Below, piece by piece: positions 42,877-51,327 of a stretch of 64,000 nt of DNA. Every line of letters starts with the position of its first letter. Positions within the stretch are counted from its first letter, which is position 1. Source of the DNA: Bacillus sp. HNG. GTDB taxonomy: Bacteria > Bacillota > Bacilli > Bacillales > Bacillaceae_L. Where the stretch lies: contig NZ_QUQV01000006.1 in NCBI RefSeq assembly GCF_003400205.1, forward strand, positions 124,001-188,000, given 5' to 3'. The notes beneath the pieces were generated by a model, which was not told where the DNA came from, did not search any database, and saw only the letters and a program-made list of their open reading frames with translations. Both the position numbers and the translations under genes were made by a program.

Positions 42877-43731
42877 ATGACGAAAATTTATGGCCACCGT
42901 GGAGCAAAGGGGATTTATCCAGAAAATACGTTACTTAGTTTTAAAAAAGCGATTGAGCAAGGTGTTGATGGGTTGGAATTAGATGTCCATTTGACACAAG
43001 ACGGGGAAGTTGTAGTGATCCATGATGAAACAATGGACCGGACAACAAGTGGAGTAGGTTGGATTATGAATTTAACCTTAGCTGAAATCAAAAAATATAG
43101 TGCCGGAAGACCGTTTACTCACTTTGGTGAATATGAAGAAGCTTGGGACAAAGAACGGGTACCGACATTAAAAGAGGTTCTAGAACTATTGGCTCCTTAT
43201 GATATTGAACTTAATATCGAATTAAAAACAAGTTCAGTACCTTATGAAGGAATTGAAGAGAAAGTTCAAAATGTCGTTGAACAATACGCAAAAAATCGGA
43301 AGGTGATTTATTCTTCGTTCCATTTGCCGACCATTTTAAGAATGAAGCAGCTTAATCCAAGTGCCAAAATAGCATGGTTACTCAATAATAGTATTTCCCT
43401 TCCGTACGATTATATCAATACGTTAGAACTGGAAGCACTGCATTTAAACAAGTCCATTCTTTTACCTAAGACTGAAATTTTTCAACAGCTACTACAATTA
43501 AGCAAACAATTTCCAGTGCATCTACCAATTGAAGTCATTCATTATCTTAACAATCGGGCAAATGAGGACTACGGATCATGCTTGCAAGGTCTTTACGATA
43601 AAGTAAGAGTTTGGACTGTCAATGATCCAAATGAAATAGAAAAATTACTAAGATTGCAAGTCGAAGCAATTATTACCGATTATCCTGAAAGGGCAATACG
43701 GATAAGAAATCAACAAATGAAGTATGTATAA
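42877..43731 (+). CDS. ugpQ: Glycerophosphodiester phosphodiesterase
   Basis: This 284-residue TIM-barrel enzyme splits glycerophosphodiesters into glycerol-3-phosphate and an alcohol. His7-Arg8 (YGHRGAKG), ENT, Glu/Asp in LELDVHLTQDG and His in VVIHDETMDRTT form the metal/catalytic site; IELKT is also conserved. It has no signal peptide, so it acts in the cytoplasm on imported diesters, matching the upstream Ugp importer. GGGAGGG precedes ATG 42877. Confidence 0.9.
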   Translation: MTKIYGHRGAKGIYPENTLLSFKKAIEQGVDGLELDVHLTQDGEVVVIHDETMDRTTSGVGWIMNLTLAEIKKYSAGRPFTHFGEYEEAWDKERVPTLKEVLELLAPYDIELNIELKTSSVPYEGIEEKVQNVVEQYAKNRKVIYSSFHLPTILRMKQLNPSAKIAWLLNNSISLPYDYINTLELEALHLNKSILLPKTEIFQQLLQLSKQFPVHLPIEVIHYLNNRANEDYGSCLQGLYDKVRVWTVNDPNEIEKLLRLQVEAIITDYPERAIRIRNQQMKYV

Positions 43732-43741
43732 AGAAGATAAA

Positions 43742-43812
43742 GGGGACGCAGGGACAGGTACTGCGTCCCATTTTGTGCCTTTTGGGACAACGAACCTGTC
43801 CCTCTGTCCCGC
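43742..43812. repeat. GGGACA-family repeat, copy 11 (complete)
   Basis: Left module GGGGACGCAGGGACAGGTAC..GCGTCCC followed by ATTTT, right module GGGACAACGAACCTGTCCC plus CTGTCCC. It lies 10 nt after ugpQ. Confidence 0.85.
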
Positions 43813-43903
43813 ATATTAAAGCAAATTATAAGAAATAATAGGATGGGTAAGAGATGCGATGTTACTTTACCATTAAATATCATCGAAAAAGGAGAATGTA
43901 AAA

Positions 43904-44515
43904 TTGTCAAATGTAAAATTAGCAGTCATTTTTTATAGTATGGGTGGAACAAATTATCAGTTATCAAAATGGGCAGAAGAAGGAGCTAAAGAAGCTGGGG
44001 CTGAAGTTAAAGTATTAAAGGTTCAGGAATTAGCTCCTGAGTCTGTCGTCCAGGGAAATGAAGTATGGAAAGCAACCGTTGAAGCAACAAAGGACGTTCC
44101 AGTGGTCACATCGGATGATATTGAATGGGCAGACGCGATCATCTTCAGTGTTCCGACACGTTTTGGAAATATGCCTTCACAAATGAAACAATTTCTTGAT
44201 ACTCAAGGTGGACTTTGGGCTACAGGAAAAACAGTTAATAAAGTTGTAAGTGCGATGACGTCTGCTCAAAATCCACATGGTGGACAAGAAGCGACAATCC
44301 TTTCTTTATATACAAGTATGATGCACTGGGGAGCAATTATTGCTGCTCCTGGTTATACAGATCCAGTATTGTTTGGAGCGGGTGGAAACCCGTATGGAAC
44401 AAGTGTTACAGTTGGTCAAGATGGAAAAATGATTGAAGACGTACAAGCAGCAGTGAAACATCAAGCAAAACGTACCGTTACAGTAGCGGAATGGGTGAAA
44501 AAAGCAAATCAATAA
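43904..44515 (+). CDS. wrbA: WrbA-type NAD(P)H:quinone oxidoreductase
   Basis: 203-residue flavodoxin-fold enzyme that reduces quinones by two electrons. The FMN phosphate loop is FYSMGGTNYQLSKWAEEGA. PTRFGNMPSQMKQFLDTQGGLW and the C-terminal GGNPYGTS are diagnostic of type IV NQO/WrbA. Start TTG 43904 is supported by AAGGAGA 8 nt upstream. Monocistronic with a strong terminator. Confidence 0.88.
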   Translation: MSNVKLAVIFYSMGGTNYQLSKWAEEGAKEAGAEVKVLKVQELAPESVVQGNEVWKATVEATKDVPVVTSDDIEWADAIIFSVPTRFGNMPSQMKQFLDTQGGLWATGKTVNKVVSAMTSAQNPHGGQEATILSLYTSMMHWGAIIAAPGYTDPVLFGAGGNPYGTSVTVGQDGKMIEDVQAAVKHQAKRTVTVAEWVKKANQ

Positions 44516-44527
44516 AAAACATGAATT

Positions 44528-44568
44528 TGAGACCTTGAGTAGTGGTATATTCGGGGTCTCTTTTTTTG
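44528..44568 (+). terminator. Terminator after wrbA
   Basis: GAGACC pairs with GGTCTC, followed by TTTTTTTGT. Confidence 0.88.
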
Positions 44569-44672
44569 TGGGGTTTATTATGTTTAGTTGGAAAAATATT
44601 GACAATTCCTCTAGGTGCTATTATCGTAATATAATTATTTGTGTGGTTTTTCATTAGGGGGATAGATACAGC

Positions 44673-45839
44673 ATGAAAAAGAAAAGACAGCTAATCGGAA
44701 TTATAACAACATTGATAATTGCTGTAATAATAATTGCAATTACATTTGCGATAGGGAGCAACGATACAGTTGCAACCACCAAAAAGGTAAAAGAAGAAAA
44801 AACAACGTCTGCTCCAGTAACAGGCGAAATAGATGAGGATATAAAAGAGGAAGAAATAGTTACCAATAAAAGTGAGGAAGCGGTAAACGAGGAAATTCAA
44901 AAAGAAAATAAGGTAAAAGTTGATACAGAAAAGACAGAGGATGAGACTATTGTCACTTCTTCTATTTTAGAAAAGCCTGTCACCCAATATGTTAATGTTA
45001 GCTCTTTAAACATGCGTAGCGGGGCAGGTACGCATTATCCAGTTGTTATAGCTGTTACGCAAGGACAAGCCCTTATCGTTAGTGAGGTTACAGATTCTTG
45101 GAGCAAAGTGAAAATGAATGATAAAACCGGCTGGGTGTATAGTGAATACTTATCCGAGACAAAACCTGTTGGTGAAAAAAGCGTTGTGGGTGCTACACCG
45201 GCCCCATCTACAACTACTGTAACGAAACCTGAAAAAAGTGGGAATATAGCTGATACATTAAAAACGGTTAATGGAAACCAACAGCTTATTCTCGTAACTA
45301 CGAATGGATACAACACCAATCGGGCAACGATTCAAGCGTTTGAGAAGGATGAAAGTGGAAAGTGGAATCTGTTCCTGAACACAACTGGCTATATCGGGAA
45401 AAATGGCTTCACAGCCAACAAAAAAGAAGGCGATGGTAAATCACCTGTAGGAAAATATACGATCGGAACAGCTTTTGGACAAAAAGGAAATCCGGGTACA
45501 AAGTTACCATTTCGAAACATAACAAATGATGATGTATGGGTAGATGATCCAGAGTCCCCACTTTACAACTCCTGGCAGTCAAGAAATGCAACCCAAGGTC
45601 AGTGGAAAAACGCAGAGAATATGATGCATCGTCTATATACCTATGGATTTGTGATCAACTACAATACAGAGAGAACTCCCTATAAAGGAAGTGCGATATT
45701 CTTCCATGTTGGCAGTGGTTATACATTGGGGTGTACTGCAACATCGGAAGCGAATGTAATTAAACTTTTGAAGTGGTTAGATCCCGCAAAAAATCCTGTT
45801 ATTCTTCAGACTCCGGTACAAGAGCTGAACAAATACTAA
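44673..45839 (+). CDS. SH3b-L,D-transpeptidase family cell-wall protein
   Basis: 388 residues. An N-terminal membrane anchor (about 7-27) and an acidic Glu/Lys/Thr linker (to about 105) lead to a bacterial SH3 domain (about 108-165; LNMRSGAGTHYPVV.., GWVYSEYLS) that binds peptidoglycan. The C-terminal L,D-transpeptidase-like domain (about 200-380) has GDGKSPVGKYTIG and the active-site FFHVGSGYTLGCTATSE, with His and Cys. It would cross-link or trim peptidoglycan outside the membrane. GGGGGAT precedes the ATG. Confidence 0.82.
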   Translation: MKKKRQLIGIITTLIIAVIIIAITFAIGSNDTVATTKKVKEEKTTSAPVTGEIDEDIKEEEIVTNKSEEAVNEEIQKENKVKVDTEKTEDETIVTSSILEKPVTQYVNVSSLNMRSGAGTHYPVVIAVTQGQALIVSEVTDSWSKVKMNDKTGWVYSEYLSETKPVGEKSVVGATPAPSTTTVTKPEKSGNIADTLKTVNGNQQLILVTTNGYNTNRATIQAFEKDESGKWNLFLNTTGYIGKNGFTANKKEGDGKSPVGKYTIGTAFGQKGNPGTKLPFRNITNDDVWVDDPESPLYNSWQSRNATQGQWKNAENMMHRLYTYGFVINYNTERTPYKGSAIFFHVGSGYTLGCTATSEANVIKLLKWLDPAKNPVILQTPVQELNKY

Positions 45840-45849
45840 ACTGCTAATG

Positions 45850-45904
45850 AAAGGGTCTGATCCTTGTGACAGTAAAACAGTCACAGCGGCAGACCCTTTT
45901 TTTT
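45850..45904 (+). terminator. Terminator after L,D-transpeptidase gene
   Basis: AAAGGGTCTG pairs with CAGACCCTTT, enclosing a second stem TGTGAC/GTCACA, followed by a T8 run. Confidence 0.9.
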
Positions 45905-45930
45905 GAGGGAATAGAACTATTTAACCAATT

Positions 45931-45970
45931 AAAAAGCCTAATTTCCCGATTGAGAAATTAAGCTTCTTTT
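45931..45970 (-). terminator. Terminator of the beta-propeller gene
   Basis: On the minus strand AAGCTTAATTTC pairs with GAAATTAGGCTT, followed by TTTTAATT. Confidence 0.8.
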
Positions 45971-45985
45971 AGAAAAATCTATTCT

Positions 45986-47701
45986 TTATTTAAGTTTGCT
46001 TGCATCGTTGCTATTCTTTACAGGGTGTGTTTTGCTATGTTTTTCATTTTTTACATGAATTTCATTAACAGAAACAGTGCCGCTTACTTCGTTACCAACT
46101 AAAACGAGTGGGTTTCCAGTTGGACTTTCATTATGGGCAATAAATTCAAGTCCTTCAGGTGCTACATCACCAGCTATCGCTTGCGAAAAATCTCTAGTAT
46201 TAATATAGTTTGCAAACTGCGGATTCTGTGGGGCGGTAATGTTGTAGGTCATGACTCCACCAATTCTTTCAAGTCCTACAAATGCATATACTTGATTTCC
46301 AATCATACCAACTTTCACATCTTCAGGCTCAGGTCCCTTTTTGGAACTGCGCTTCTCAAACGCGTCATCGTCGTTAGACCAGTTAAAACCTTCTGGTAAA
46401 AGTTCCGCTGTGATCGTTTCGAAATCACTACCACTATCGTAGACAAGTTCCATTGTATCTGCATTCCAAATCGAGAAAGAGCGTCCTCCTAATGTATAAA
46501 TGGCATCATTTCCACGATCTGTTAATACTTCAAGCTTATCATAGTCAGTTGAAGCTTTCATTCTATCAAATGCAGTCTGTGCTTCTTCTGCGGTCATTCC
46601 TTTAAACAGACTTGTGTTAAGTGTAATATTATTTTTTACAACTTTAAAATCTTCGACATTGATAAAAGTTGAGTCATCCTCAGGCCACTCTGTGGCATCG
46701 CCTTCGTTAGCTGTAATAAGATAATCGACGCCACGAATAGTTACATGTGCAATTCCATCTGGCATATAAGCTCCTAAAATTGGAAGTCTTTCAAATTCGA
46801 TTTTACCATTTCTGACTGCATCCAATTCATTTCCTGACATGGAATGGTCTTTATAACCAAGAGATTTAACAGATAGAACTTTGCCTTTTTTAATATCAAT
46901 AGTAGCAATGGCATTATTTTCTTGTAGGGTAACATATGCTTTTCGGTTATCTTTTGAAATAGCGATGTATTCAGGTTCAAAATCTCTACGGGCATCTTCT
47001 TTTGTACCATTGTTACGAATATGCACATCATCATCAATCACACTTGTATCATCAAAAGTGAGCTGTGTAACTTTCCCAGAAGTAGTGTCAACAATTGTAA
47101 TCGATCCTTCGGGGTCCTTCGCATTAAGACCTTCACGGGGTTCCCCTTCGTTTGCTGATAAAATATACTTTCCATTTGATGTGATTTTAACCATGTCAGG
47201 TTGTACACCTGCATCAAACGTTTTTTGAACTTCCCCATTTTGATTCATGACAACAATTTTTCCGTTTTTGGTATAATCCGCTTCTTGAACGGCTGCAACA
47301 ATTATATTCTGAGGGCTATTAATATCAATGCTTGTTAAGTCTCCATATGTAAACGTATCGGAGTTCACGACGTCTGCAATGTTAATAGATTTTTCTTTTT
47401 GCAGTTCTTGTACAGTGCCTGTAGATGCTAATTCTTTAAGACTCACAATATCAATTGTCTGTCCATGACCATTAATCGCGTAAAATTTTTGGTTGGCAGC
47501 ATTATACTTAACAATTTCAGCAACCCCGCCATCCTCATTGGTTACACCCATACTATAACCTGCAATTTTTTTAATTCCGTTTGAATTAGGAATGTCCGTT
47601 TTTGCATGTGCAAGGTTACTGTTAATTGGGCTTACTGAACTTATTAAAAACCCGGCTAAAAGAATTTTACTGAACATTTTAAGCTTTGTATGGTTCTTCA
47701 T
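45986..47701 (-). CDS. Secreted choice-of-anchor I family beta-propeller protein
   Basis: 571 residues. Signal peptide (about 1-33, ending NSNLAHAK). The mature protein is a YVTN-like propeller with the family motifs ILSANEGEPREGLNAKDPEGS, FEPEYIAISKDNRKAYVTLQE, MPDGIAHV and ITANEGDATEWPEDD. These proteins are related to esterase-like phytase and phosphatase propellers. A four-hexamer PhoP-type box upstream supports a phosphate-starvation role. Substrate unproven. The tail is basic (NEKHSKTHPVKNSNDASKLK), with no sorting motif seen. Confidence 0.8.
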   Translation of the reverse strand: MKNHTKLKMFSKILLAGFLISSVSPINSNLAHAKTDIPNSNGIKKIAGYSMGVTNEDGGVAEIVKYNAANQKFYAINGHGQTIDIVSLKELASTGTVQELQKEKSINIADVVNSDTFTYGDLTSIDINSPQNIIVAAVQEADYTKNGKIVVMNQNGEVQKTFDAGVQPDMVKITSNGKYILSANEGEPREGLNAKDPEGSITIVDTTSGKVTQLTFDDTSVIDDDVHIRNNGTKEDARRDFEPEYIAISKDNRKAYVTLQENNAIATIDIKKGKVLSVKSLGYKDHSMSGNELDAVRNGKIEFERLPILGAYMPDGIAHVTIRGVDYLITANEGDATEWPEDDSTFINVEDFKVVKNNITLNTSLFKGMTAEEAQTAFDRMKASTDYDKLEVLTDRGNDAIYTLGGRSFSIWNADTMELVYDSGSDFETITAELLPEGFNWSNDDDAFEKRSSKKGPEPEDVKVGMIGNQVYAFVGLERIGGVMTYNITAPQNPQFANYINTRDFSQAIAGDVAPEGLEFIAHNESPTGNPLVLVGNEVSGTVSVNEIHVKNEKHSKTHPVKNSNDASKLK

Positions 47702-47786
47702 CTATTTGCCTCCACGTTTTAATTTCTGCCTAAATCCAAGATAACTCGACAGTTATAAAAATAGTAACCTAGCAATATTTCAAGAG

Positions 47787-47825
47787 TATTTAGTATATGT
47801 TAAGAATGTTTAGATTCCTTGTTAA
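47787..47825 (-). promoter_or_regulatory. PhoP-type box, four hexamers in 11-bp phase
   Basis: Read on the minus strand: TTAACA, TCTAAA, TTAACA, TAAATA, each separated by exactly 5 nt. The B. subtilis PhoP consensus is TT(A/T/C)ACA repeated every 11 bp. The last hexamer ends 86 nt before the start of the beta-propeller gene. Confidence 0.65.
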
Positions 47826-48037
47826 AAGATTGTAAGGGTGAAGAGAAACGTGAACAATTGACTTTGCTATTCTTACTCTATTTTTTCGTAGAGGAAATCT
47901 AAATTAATTGAAATGAACTATTTTATAGAAACATATTAAAGTGGAAATACATAAGTTTATCTATACCGTTTGAAGTAATTGATGGGAAAGGAAAACTTGA
48001 ACTGTAAATAGACTTTGTTAGAGAAAGTAAAAGATTT

Positions 48038-48517
48038 TTGTGCTTAAGTTATGAGTACTACAGTAATCTCCAAAAGTCTGAACATAAAGCATGTATAAGC
48101 ATTGAGTGTTACCAGTAATCTCCAAAGGTCTGAACATAAAGAGTGTATAAGCAATGAGTATTACCAGTAATCTCCAAAAGCCTATACATAAATGGTGTAT
48201 AAGCAATGGTTATTACCAGTAGTATCCAGAAGTCTATACAAAAATGGTGTATAAGCAATGAGTATTACCATAAATCTCCAAAAATCTATGTGAAAATGGT
48301 GTATAAGCAATGAGTATTACCAGTAATCTCCAGAAGTCTATGCAAAAATGGTGTAAAAGCAATGGTTATTACCAGAAATCTCCAAAAGTCTATACATAAA
48401 TGGTGTATAAGCAATGGGTATTACCAGTAATATCCAATAGTCCGCATATAAATAGTGTATAAACTGTTAGTTTTACCAATAATCTCCAAAACTCCAAATA
48501 TAAAAAGTGTTTATGTG
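48038..48517. repeat. 52-bp tandem repeat array, about nine units
   Basis: Units begin at 48062, 48114, 48166, 48218, 48270, 48322, 48374, 48426 and 48478 (last partial), with a half unit before them. Each has AGTAATCTCC, a variable middle, then GTGTATAAGCAATG.GTATTACC. Within units TATACA can pair with TGTATA, and ATTAC-CA-GTAAT spans each junction. The period is not a multiple of three and frames are closed, so it is not coding. The rest of 47702-48671 shows no gene. Confidence 0.9.
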
Positions 48518-48671
48518 CCAAGGGTTCTATCATCATACTCAAACTCATGAACGAACTATGACTAAATAACTAAAAGTTCCCTCTTTTAAAAATTTTTGGA
48601 TAAAGTGATTGACAGAATGTAAAATTCCATGTAATTTAATATCAACAAACAACAACTTAATTACCTATTGA

Positions 48672-48772
48672 TTCTTATCCAGAGAGGCGGAGGGACTGGC
48701 CCGACGAAGCCTCGGCAACAGACATTATGTACTGTGCCAATTCCAGCAAGCGTTAAGCTTGAAAGATAAGAA
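48672..48772 (+). promoter_or_regulatory. SAM-I riboswitch (S-box) aptamer
   Basis: Stem P1 is TTCTTATC / GATAAGAA. The conserved core reads CAGAGAGGCGGAGGGACTGG, CCCGACGAAGCCTCGGCAAC and GTGCCAATTCCAGCAAG. S-adenosylmethionine binding favours the terminator downstream, switching off the sulfur gene yezD. Confidence 0.96.
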
Positions 48773-48798
48773 GAGTGTATTTGAACTATGCATGTATG

Positions 48799-48826
48799 CC
48801 CTCTTCTTGTTAGAAGAGGGTTTTTA
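48799..48826 (+). terminator. S-box expression-platform terminator
   Basis: CCCTCTTCTTGTTAGAAGAGGGTT.. followed by a T-run. The 5' arm can pair instead with the GAAGAG next to P1, the antiterminator. Confidence 0.92.
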
Positions 48827-48906
48827 TTTTGGCCAAAATGAATATTTGCCATACTGGTCAACCAGTGGCAATGAAATGATCTACATCTTTTACAAGGAGG
48901 AGTGAC

Positions 48907-49086
48907 ATGGCAAAACTTGATGAATCCAAAGTGACACATATTTTATCAACCTTGGAGAACCTGGAATTTGGATCTGTTGTGATTACCGTCCACAATGGGG
49001 AAATCACGCAAATTGATGCGACGGAAAAGAAGCGTTTTACATTACAAAAACCCACATCATCCCAAAAACAAACCACGAAAAAGTAA
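48907..49086 (+). CDS. yezD: YezD family small protein (DUF2292)
   Basis: 59 residues: LENLEFGSVVITVHNGEITQIDATEKKRF is the family core. YezD proteins are small and recurrent under S-box or near sulfonate and methionine genes; a link to sulfur metabolism is inferred from this context. AAGGAGGAG precedes ATG 48907. It is the first gene after the SAM riboswitch and is closed off by its own terminator. Confidence 0.88.
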   Translation: MAKLDESKVTHILSTLENLEFGSVVITVHNGEITQIDATEKKRFTLQKPTSSQKQTTKK

Positions 49087-49108
49087 TTTGCCGATTAGAC
49101 CACTAAAG

Positions 49109-49165
49109 GCATCTTTATTTTCAAAGCGTCCATGATTGACGTTTTGAATAAAGATGTCTTTTTTA
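49109..49165 (+). terminator. Terminator after yezD
   Basis: A long stem: GCATCTTTATTTTCAAAGCGTC pairs with GACGTTTTGAATAAAGATGTC, then a T6 run. Confidence 0.88.
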
Positions 49166-49251
49166 TTTCCTTTTTTCTTTGGAAGGGGGAGGTTGATGTT
49201 CAAAAACTTATAAGAAAATGATTTCAATAAAAAGGAGAAAGGAAGATCAAA

Positions 49252-49803
49252 ATGAGCGAAATCGTTATTTTATCGGGAAGTCCTTCAGAAAGTTCTAGAA
49301 CAGATTTGGTTCTACAGTTTGTAGGGAAAAAGCTTAAACAGGAAGGTTTTACAATCACATATGTATCCGTGAGAGATATTCCTTCTGATGACATATTTAA
49401 TCTGAAGTTTGATAGTCCAGCCCTTAAGGATCTAACTTCATTAATCCAAGGGGCAGAAGGTGTGATTGTAGGATCGCCCGTTTACAAGGCAGCGTACACA
49501 GGAGTGCTGAAAGCTGTACTAGATTTGCTGCCACAAGATGTGTTAGCAAGAAAAACCGTTTTGCCAATTATGACAGGCGGAAGCCAAGCGCATTTACTAG
49601 CAATTGACTTCAGCCTCAAACCATTATTGGCCGCATTAAAGGGGCAAAGCCTGCAGGGAGTTTACTTCCAAGATTGCCAAATCGATAAAACACAAGTGGT
49701 TACCCCTATTACAGATGTAAATGTGTTAGAAAGATTGAAAAAAGAGCTTTATTACTTTGTTGAAGCAGTCAATCAGAATAAAGCTTTTGCTTTAAAACAT
49801 TAA
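49252..49803 (+). CDS. ssuE: NADPH-dependent FMN reductase (SsuE type)
   Basis: 183-residue flavodoxin-like reductase. The FMN loop is LSGSPSESSRTDLVL, and GSPVYKAAYTGVLKAVLDLLP and PIMTGGSQAHLLAID are SsuE hallmarks. It supplies reduced FMN to a two-component monooxygenase, here the NtaA-type gene 20 nt downstream. AAAGGAGAAAGG precedes ATG 49252. Its position after the S-box unit suggests use of organosulfur compounds as a sulfur source. Confidence 0.88.
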   Translation: MSEIVILSGSPSESSRTDLVLQFVGKKLKQEGFTITYVSVRDIPSDDIFNLKFDSPALKDLTSLIQGAEGVIVGSPVYKAAYTGVLKAVLDLLPQDVLARKTVLPIMTGGSQAHLLAIDFSLKPLLAALKGQSLQGVYFQDCQIDKTQVVTPITDVNVLERLKKELYYFVEAVNQNKAFALKH

Positions 49804-49823
49804 TAAAAAAGGAGCTAATAACA

Positions 49824-51209
49824 ATGGCAAAGAAAAGAATTTATTTAAATGCATTTGATATGAACTGTGTGGGCCATCAATCTCCAGGTCTGTGGACACA
49901 TCCAGAGGATCAATCACACCGCTATAAAGATAGTGAATATTGGATAGAACTAGCAAAGCTTCTAGAAAAGGGTCGATTCGATGCGATTTTTCTAGCAGAT
50001 GTACTGGGGCCGTATGACGTGTATCAAGGCTCTAGAGATGCCGCTATCCGTCAGGGTACCCAAACACCTGTAAATGACCCGTCTCTTGTTGTGCCATTAA
50101 TGTCAGCGGTGACAAAGCATTTAGGATTCGGAGTTACGGCATCTGTCACACATGAGCATCCTTATACATTTGCTCGCAGGATGTCGACGCTGGATCATAT
50201 TACAAAGGGGCGTGTCGGTTGGAATATTGTCACTTCTTACTTAAAAAGCGCCGCGGTGAATATGGGATTGGAAGACCAAATTAAACATGATGAACGGTAC
50301 GATATTGCTGAAGAATATTTACAAGTTTGCTATAAGTTATGGGAAGGTAGCTGGGAGGATGATGCAGTTTTAGTAGACAAACAGAATCGAATTTTTGCAG
50401 ACCCAAGTAAGGTCCATGATATCAACCATGAGGGCAAATATTTTAAAGTCCCAGGTTCCCACCTATGTGAGCCTTCTCCACAAAGAACGCCGGTACTCTA
50501 TCAGGCAGGAACTTCCACAAAGGGTCGCGCTTTTGCTGGTCAAAATGCAGAGCTAATCTTTATTGGGGCACCGACTAAAAACGCTGCTAGGCATTCTGTA
50601 AAAAAACTCCGTGAAGAGGCAATAAAGGCAGGTAGGGCACCAGAGGAAATAAAAATTCTTACTTGTATTACTCCAATCGTGGGTCGAACTGAAGAGGAAG
50701 CACGTGAAAAGTACAATGAATATCAAAATCATGTGAGCTATGAAGGGGCACTCGCACTACTTGGGGGATGGACTGGAATTGATTTTTCAGAATATGGTCC
50801 CCATGAAAATCTTAAGTTTGTCAAAAATGATGCGATTCAATCGACAGTTGAAAACTTTACTAGAATTGATTCGGGTAAAAATTGGACGATCGATGAAATA
50901 AAAAAATACACGGGAATTGGTGGATTGGGTCCGGTCACGGTTGGAAGTCCAGAACAGGTTGCAGATGATTTGGAAAGTTGGGTAAAAGATACTGGAGTAG
51001 ATGGATTTAACATTGCATATGCGATTACTCCTGGTACATTTAAAGATTTCATAGAACTCGTTGTGCCGGTTTTACAAGAAAGAGGTCTGGTCCGAAAAGA
51101 ATACGAGGGCGACACATTAAGAGATAGCCTATTTGGTCAAGGCAGCCAATTGCCTGCCCATCATCCAGGAAAACAGTACTCAAAAACTGCAGCCTTAGCA
51201 GTAAAGTAA
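49824..51209 (+). CDS. NtaA/SnaA/DszA-family FMNH2-dependent monooxygenase
   Basis: 461-residue luciferase-like barrel. MNCVGHQSPGLWTHPEDQ, LEKGRFDAIFLADVLGPYDVY, THEHPYTFARRMSTLDH, GRVGWNIVTSYLKSAAVNMG and VLYQAGTSTKGRAFAG are typical of the NtaA/SnaA/DszA group, including MoxC/YtnJ. Members oxidise sulfones, nitrilotriacetate or S-alkylcysteines. With ssuE and the SAM riboswitch nearby, C-S bond cleavage for sulfur supply is the best guess. AAAGGAG precedes ATG 49824. Confidence 0.85.
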   Translation: MAKKRIYLNAFDMNCVGHQSPGLWTHPEDQSHRYKDSEYWIELAKLLEKGRFDAIFLADVLGPYDVYQGSRDAAIRQGTQTPVNDPSLVVPLMSAVTKHLGFGVTASVTHEHPYTFARRMSTLDHITKGRVGWNIVTSYLKSAAVNMGLEDQIKHDERYDIAEEYLQVCYKLWEGSWEDDAVLVDKQNRIFADPSKVHDINHEGKYFKVPGSHLCEPSPQRTPVLYQAGTSTKGRAFAGQNAELIFIGAPTKNAARHSVKKLREEAIKAGRAPEEIKILTCITPIVGRTEEEAREKYNEYQNHVSYEGALALLGGWTGIDFSEYGPHENLKFVKNDAIQSTVENFTRIDSGKNWTIDEIKKYTGIGGLGPVTVGSPEQVADDLESWVKDTGVDGFNIAYAITPGTFKDFIELVVPVLQERGLVRKEYEGDTLRDSLFGQGSQLPAHHPGKQYSKTAALAVK

Positions 51210-51217
51210 TACAAACT

Positions 51218-51250
51218 AGAAAAGCCTTCACCATCAAAGAAGGCTTTTCT
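51218..51250 (+). terminator. Terminator after the monooxygenase
   Basis: AAAAGCCTTC pairs with GAAGGCTTTT, followed by CTAAAT. Confidence 0.85.
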
Positions 51251-51327
51251 AAATGTCTCTTTTAAGAGGAATTAATAGATAAATTGATGAATATAGTGTT
51301 TAACAGTTTACTATAGGGGGGATATTG

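Noticed and set aside
48038-48517. CRISPR array
   Set aside because: The repeats are directly abutting 52-bp units with no unique spacers and no cas genes nearby.
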